9,920 bases of DNA from an uncultured Propionivibrio sp. (GTDB lineage Bacteria > Pseudomonadota > Gammaproteobacteria > Burkholderiales > Rhodocyclaceae): NCBI GenBank assembly GCA_938040985.1, contig CALHZD010000133.1, positions 1 to 9,920 of the forward strand, given 5' to 3'. The position numbers and the translations under genes were made by a program. The notes below the pieces were generated by a model. It made no database searches. It saw nothing but the letters and a program-made list of their open reading frames with translations, and was not told the DNA's origin. Below are positions 6,783-9,920 of the stretch, piece after piece (position 1 is the stretch's first letter; every line of letters begins with the position of its first letter).

Positions 6783-7547
6783 TCAGTGATTACTTCTGTC
6801 CGGCCCCGGGTTCTGATCTACAGCATCGAGAATACCGCGCAAAATATTGACCTCATCCCGCTCCAAGGCCACACGCCCAAACAAACGGCGTAATTTTGGC
6901 ATCAGACGTTTCGGATGCTGCGGGTCATGGAATCCGGCGCGAATCATCACATCGCGCAAGTGCGCATAAAAGCGCTCCACTTCCTCATGCGTTGCGGTCG
7001 GCGAAGAAAACGGCGTCACGCGCCCTGCCGTACATTCCGGATCCGGCGGCGTGCCGGATAGCGCGTTTTGGCGCAGCTCATAGCACAACACCTGAACGGC
7101 TGCGCCCAAATTGAGCGAGCTATACGCAGGATCGGTCGGAATATGCACAATATACCGGCAACGCTGAACATCCTCGTTCGACAACCCCCGGGTCTCGTTA
7201 CCGAACACCAGCGCCACATCGCCGTGCGCTGCCTGTTCCAGAACCAGAGAAGCCGCATCGCGCACCGACAACGGCGCAGGCCCCAGTTCGCGTTGTCGCG
7301 CCGACAGGGCAATCGCCAGAATCGTTCCGTGCAGCGCTTCATCAAGCGACTGGCAGACATGCGCCGCCTGCAAAACATCATCGGCGCCCGCCGCGCGCGC
7401 AGTAGCTACGGGGTCGGGAAAGCGCTCCGGATTGACAAGCATCAACCGCGCCACCCCCATCGTCTTCATCGCCCGCGCCGCCGCGCCGATATTGCCTGGA
7501 TGACTGGGATTCGAGAGAACGATGCGCACATTCGCCAGGCGCTGCAT
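6783..7547 (-). CDS. trmJ: TrmJ, tRNA (cytidine/uridine-32-2'-O)-methyltransferase
   Basis: TrmJ is a SPOUT-class, SAM-dependent enzyme that methylates the ribose 2'-O of nucleotide 32 in the anticodon loop of several tRNAs. The product shows NVRIVLSNPSHPGNIGAAAR and the knot motifs VFGNETRGLSN (about 114-124) and YSSLNLGAAVQVL (about 142-154). The C-terminal RFYAHL, LRRLFGR and NILRGIL blocks are typical of the family. From the ATG at 7547 the length is 254 residues (E. coli 246). An in-frame ATG at 7613 adds 22 Pro/Ser-rich residues that do not resemble the family. Still earlier frame would run into the divergent suhB. Neither start has a strong ribosome site, so the start is uncertain by these 22 codons. 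It is divergent from suhB, as in E. coli. Confidence 0.93.
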   Translation of the reverse strand: MQRLANVRIVLSNPSHPGNIGAAARAMKTMGVARLMLVNPERFPDPVATARAAGADDVLQAAHVCQSLDEALHGTILAIALSARQRELGPAPLSVRDAASLVLEQAAHGDVALVFGNETRGLSNEDVQRCRYIVHIPTDPAYSSLNLGAAVQVLCYELRQNALSGTPPDPECTAGRVTPFSSPTATHEEVERFYAHLRDVMIRAGFHDPQHPKRLMPKLRRLFGRVALERDEVNILRGILDAVDQNPGPDRSNH

Positions 7548-7733
7548 ACGCCCGGAAACAGGCGAATCCCCCGGCAAAGACGGGGCCGGAAAAAGTTGGG
7601 AGCGTCGATTCATATTAAAATGCCGGCCTTCGCCACGTTCACTACGATTTGATGATTTCGCTTCGGCGCCGCCTGCAAACCAACCCAACCGGCCGCCGCC
7701 CGAAGAACTTTTAGGAATTTTCAAGAGACGCCC

Positions 7734-8543
7734 ATGCACCCAGCGCTCAACATCATGATCAAGGCGGCGCGCCGCGCCAGCCAGATTATCAACCGCGCCT
7801 CGCTCGACCTTGAACACCTGCACGTTGCAAGCAAGGCGCAAAACGATTTTGTCACCGAAGTCGACAAAACTGCCGAAGCGGCCATTGTTTCGATTCTGCG
7901 CGAGGCCTATCCGGACTACGGAATTCTAGCAGAGGAGAATGGGCGCATTGCCGGCCAGGGCGCGGGCAATGACTATCAATGGATCATCGATCCGCTCGAC
8001 GGCACCACCAACTTTATCCACGGCTTTCCGCAATATTCCGTATCGATTGCGCTCGCCTACAAGGGACAGGTTACGCAGGCCGTCATTTATGACACGACGC
8101 GCAATGAAATGTTTACCGCCAGCAAAGGCAACGGCGCCTTTCTCAATGAACGCCGGATTCGCGTCTCCAAATGCGCCAAACTCAGCGCCGCCCTGCTCGG
8201 CACGGGCTTCCCCTTCCGCCTGTTCGATCATATCGACGCCTATCTGAAGCTGTTCAAGGATTTCACGCAGCACAGCGCCGGCATCCGCCGCGCCGGCTCG
8301 GCCGCGCTCGATCTTGCCTATGTCGCCTGCGGCCGGCTTGACGGTTTCTGGGAAATCGGCCTGATGCCGTGGGATATGGCGGCCGGCACCCTACTCATCA
8401 GTGAAGCGGGCGGCCTCGTCGGCGATCTTTCCGGCGGCAGCCGCTATCTGGAAACCAACAATCTGATCGCCGGTACGCCGAAAGTGTTCGCCCAGATTCT
8501 GCAAGTCATTGACGCACACCGCACGCCTGCGTTGTCCGCGTAA
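7734..8543 (+). CDS. suhB: SuhB, inositol-1-monophosphatase family protein
   Basis: SuhB is a Mg-dependent inositol monophosphatase that in E. coli also acts with the Nus factors in rRNA antitermination. The 269-residue product (E. coli 267) starts MHPALNIMIKAARRA, the characteristic SuhB beginning. It carries the metal-site motifs in order: Glu67 in LAEENG, Asp86 and Asp89 in IIDPLDGTTNF, and Asp214 in PWDMAAG. The GIRRAGSAALDLAYVACG segment, typical of the family, precedes the last motif. AAGAGA a few bases before the ATG can serve as a weak ribosome site. Catalytic residues are intact. Whether its main role here is enzymatic or in rRNA transcription cannot be read from the sequence. Everything to its right in this window is non-coding repeat. 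Confidence 0.96.
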   Translation: MHPALNIMIKAARRASQIINRASLDLEHLHVASKAQNDFVTEVDKTAEAAIVSILREAYPDYGILAEENGRIAGQGAGNDYQWIIDPLDGTTNFIHGFPQYSVSIALAYKGQVTQAVIYDTTRNEMFTASKGNGAFLNERRIRVSKCAKLSAALLGTGFPFRLFDHIDAYLKLFKDFTQHSAGIRRAGSAALDLAYVACGRLDGFWEIGLMPWDMAAGTLLISEAGGLVGDLSGGSRYLETNNLIAGTPKVFAQILQVIDAHRTPALSA

Positions 8544-8579
8544 AAACGCAAGCGGCAAAGCGTACAGAGATCAGCCAGA

Positions 8580-9000
8580 CCAACGCCGGAGCCCGCGTAA
8601 ACAGGGCGTTTGCGGGCAGGCGCCTCTGGAACCCGCGTGGATAAAGGGCTTCCGGGCATGCCCCTCGGAAGCGCCCTGTTTACAAGGGCTTCAGGGCATT
8701 CCCTTGGGATAAGCCCTAAATACAAGAGCTTCAGGGCATCCACTCTGAAATATCCGTGGATAAAGGACTTCAGGACACCTTCTCTAAAATTCCCTATTTA
8801 TAAAGGTTCCGAGGCGTCTACTTTGAAACGCCCTAAACACGCGGGCTAGCAGGCGGCCCTTCTGTAACGCCCGTGGGTAAAGGACTTCAGGGCACATGCC
8901 CGGAAATGCCGGTAAATAAAGACGCTCCGGCCCCCTCGGAGACGCCCTATTTACAAAGGCTTCAGAGCACTCCCTTAGAGATACCCTAAAACTAAAGAAA
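8580..9000. repeat. Degenerate 39-40 bp tandem repeat array B
   Basis: About ten imperfect units, with boundaries near 8614, 8654, 8694, 8734, 8773 and onward. Each unit reads roughly GGGCA, 3-5 variable bases, CCTCTGGAA, then either CCGCGTGGATAAAGG or CCCTGTTTACAAGGG, then CTTCC/CTTCA. The two centre types tend to alternate. Conservation is spread over the whole unit, not split into repeat and spacer. Some frames stay open and give about 13-residue peptide repeats, but there is no ribosome site and the 40 bp steps shift the frame. I regard it as non-coding. Confidence 0.85.
8584..8622 (+). terminator. Possible suhB terminator hairpin within first repeat unit
   Basis: CGCC–GCCCGC can pair with GCGGGC–GGCG, a broken stem of 6+4 bp around a 15-nt loop, starting about 40 nt after the suhB stop codon. 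No U-run follows, so intrinsic termination is doubtful. It forms the edge of repeat array B, so repeat units may double as transcript ends. Confidence 0.3.
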
Positions 9001-9081
9001 CAAGAATTGCCACAGCCTGCGCGCTGGCTTCCACCCACGGAACTTCTCTTGATGCTGTTGCGCTGAGCGGCAGCGCGTCCC

Positions 9082-9115
9082 GCTGACTTTCTTTGCCTCG
9101 CCAAAGAAAGTCAGC
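9082..9115. other. Perfect 14 bp stem-loop
   Basis: GCTGACTTTCTTTG and CAAAGAAAGTCAGC are exact reverse complements around the 6-nt loop CCTCGC. The stem is followed by CAAAGAAA and not by a T-run. It is the strongest local secondary structure seen in the window and belongs to the element at 9001-9261. Confidence 0.9.
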
Positions 9116-9169
9116 AAAGAAACGCGACTCCAGGCGCAGAAAACCCCTTGCCGCGGGTTGCTTGGCGGC

Positions 9170-9207
9170 GGGCTTGATTAACTCGCTGTGCTCAGACAAT
9201 CAAGCCC
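9170..9207. other. Perfect 10 bp stem with 18-nt loop
   Basis: GGGCTTGATT and AATCAAGCCC flank an 18-nt loop beginning AACTCGCTG. It lies inside the hairpin-rich element. Confidence 0.85.
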
Positions 9208-9261
9208 TTGCTTGCGCCAAGCTCCCCGCGCCTGCGGCTGCGCCCAAGGGGGGTTAGGGTG
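9208..9261 (+). repeat. Inverted-repeat end of element, left copy
   Basis: This block pairs with 9868-9920 as a long imperfect inverted repeat of roughly 53 bp. A core of 20 bases (9224-9243 against 9884-9903) is identical on opposite strands. It forms the right end of the hairpin-rich element and the left border of tandem array C. Confidence 0.85.
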
Positions 9262-9286
9262 CTTCGTCGTTATCGAGTACGCGAAA

Positions 9287-9535
9287 GGACATACCCGGAG
9301 ACCCGCGTGGATTGGGCGTTTCCGAGGAGGTGCCGTTGAAACCGGCATGGATAAAGGAGTTCCGGGCATGCCTCTTTGAACCCACATGGATAAAGACGCT
9401 TCGGGCAGGTGCCTTGGAACCCGCGTGGATAAATGAACTCAGAGCACACCTCGCTGAGATGCCCTAAATACACGGGCTGGCGGGCAGCTCGCCCCGGAGG
9501 TGCCTTATCTACAGGGGAGGCAGAGAGTTGGTCGG
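9287..9535. repeat. Tandem repeat array C, first part
   Basis: About six units of the same 39-40 bp family in the same orientation as arrays A and B. Several have the GTGGATAAA or ATGGATAAA centre (9346-9354, 9385-9393, 9424-9432). The last units switch to CCCTAAATACACGGG and TTATCTACAGGGG. No gene seen. Confidence 0.8.
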
Positions 9536-9640
9536 GCGCAGTGTTCCGGTTTATGTTTTTTGATGCTCTGAAGCCATTGTTTTTAAAGGGCTTCATGGAA
9601 TTTTATGTTTTCTGGTCTGTTTGTGTGGAGCTTCTTCTTT
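9536..9640. other. AT-rich, non-repeat interruption of array C
   Basis: About 100 bp rich in T (many TTTT runs) that does not fit the repeat unit. It includes GAAGCC…GGCTTC (stem 6, loop 13) near 9571-9595. No convincing gene or known site is seen; it may be an old insertion or a highly decayed part of the array. Confidence 0.5.
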
Positions 9641-9867
9641 TTGCCTGCTGAGATGTCCTGCCCACACGGGTTCCAATGCACTCTGCTTGGAGAGCTTTTA
9701 TCCATGCGGTTTCCCAAAGAGGCGCACTGAAGTCCTTTATCCATGCGTGGTTCAGAAAGGCATACCCGGAAACACCCTATCTACGGGGGGTTCAGATGGG
9801 GTACTGGGAAATGCCCTGTTTACGCGGACTCCAGATGCGTCTACTGAAAATAACTTATCCACGGAGC
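9641..9867. repeat. Tandem repeat array C, second part with inverted units
   Basis: Further degenerate units. Two consecutive units (about 9676-9762) are in the opposite orientation: TTATCCATG at 9698-9706 and 9737-9745 is the reverse complement of the CATGGATAA centre elsewhere. Direct-orientation units resume at about 9765. The array ends with TTATCCACG at 9855-9863 next to the inverted element end. Confidence 0.7.
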
Positions 9868-9920
9868 GCCCTAAACCCCTTAGGCGCAGCCGCAGGCGCG
9901 GGGCAGCTTGGCGGGAACAA
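9868..9920 (-). repeat. Inverted-repeat end of element, right copy (cut by window edge)
   Basis: Reverse-complement copy of 9208-9261, sharing GCGCAGCCGCAGGCGCGGGG exactly and the flanking CCCTAA and GCTTGGCG with few changes. The rest of this second element copy presumably continues beyond the window. Confidence 0.85.

Larger units (their letters stand above)
9001..9261. repeat. Hairpin-rich GC element between repeat arrays
   Basis: A 260 bp non-coding stretch unlike the tandem units on either side. It contains three perfect hairpins: 9060-9076 (GCGCTG/CAGCGC), 9082-9115 (14 bp stem) and 9170-9207 (10 bp stem). It ends in a GC-rich block that recurs inverted at 9868-9920. The phrase CTTTGCCTCGCCAAAGAAAG resembles a motif I remember as abundant between genes in beta- and gammaproteobacteria, so this is probably one copy of a dispersed element. 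Family name unknown to me. Confidence 0.6.

Noticed and set aside
7614..7733. Divergent promoters for suhB and trmJ
   Set aside because: They must exist, but no hexamer pair with acceptable spacing stood out from the background in this GC-rich gap, so I do not place them.
7548..7841. Longer N terminus of trmJ (start at 7841)
   Set aside because: It would overlap the start of divergent suhB by over 100 bp, and the added residues do not resemble TrmJ. The start at 7613 remains possible.
8610..8849. Open frame of about 80 codons with a 13-residue peptide periodicity (plus strand), and similar frames on minus at 9270-9596 and 8784-9104
   Set aside because: The periodicity comes from the 39-40 bp DNA repeat. 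Open frames appear on both strands and in several phases, ribosome sites are missing, and 40 bp steps move the repeat through different frames.
8580..9000. CRISPR array
   Set aside because: Units are degenerate over their full length with no identical repeat separated by unique spacers, no leader, and no cas gene in the window.
8975..9199. Minus-strand frame of 74 codons across the hairpin-rich element
   Set aside because: It runs through three perfect hairpins and has no recognisable domain. It looks like the spurious peptides commonly predicted from dispersed non-coding elements.

Overview
The window is a chromosomal segment of a moderately GC-rich proteobacterium, most likely a betaproteobacterium of the Rhodocyclales or a close relative. 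This rests on gene order and protein similarity from memory. The order suhB / trmJ – (cysE) – iscR S U A – hscB – hscA – fdx – iscX is the Escherichia coli arrangement with cysE added between trmJ and iscR. A cysE gene next to isc genes is also known from Azotobacter vinelandii. No mobile-element gene, phage gene, CRISPR array or rRNA/tRNA gene was found.

Layout. Positions 1-229 hold a degenerate tandem-repeat array and the end of the isc operon. Positions 230-5781 (minus strand) are the complete housekeeping ISC iron-sulfur assembly operon, transcribed iscR→iscX. Its regulator has all cluster ligands, and its promoter carries two good matches to the type 1 IscR operator. Position 5844 is where cysE (serine acetyltransferase) ends; its stop codon overlaps the -35 box of the iscR promoter. 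Positions 6783-7547 hold trmJ (tRNA Cm32/Um32 methyltransferase), also on minus. suhB (7734-8543, plus) diverges from trmJ.

Positions 8544-9920 contain no gene I believe in. They hold a mosaic of two repeat families. The first is a 39-40 bp degenerate tandem repeat, the same family as at 1-200. The second is a GC-rich, hairpin-rich element, complete or nearly so at about 9001-9261, whose right end reappears inverted at 9868-9920. Together these two inverted ends bracket one block of the tandem repeats.

How the genes work together. CysE makes O-acetylserine for cysteine synthesis. IscS takes sulfur from cysteine and loads it on IscU. Fdx supplies electrons, IscX modulates IscS, and HscB/HscA release the cluster from IscU to acceptors including IscA. 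IscR senses [2Fe-2S] status and represses the operon. TrmJ and SuhB are conserved neighbours with RNA-related roles.

The coding part is ordinary and complete. What is unusual is the repeat landscape on both flanks, with DnaA-box-like 9-mers inside the repeat units and inverted element ends. The double IscR operator embedded at the end of cysE is also worth attention.
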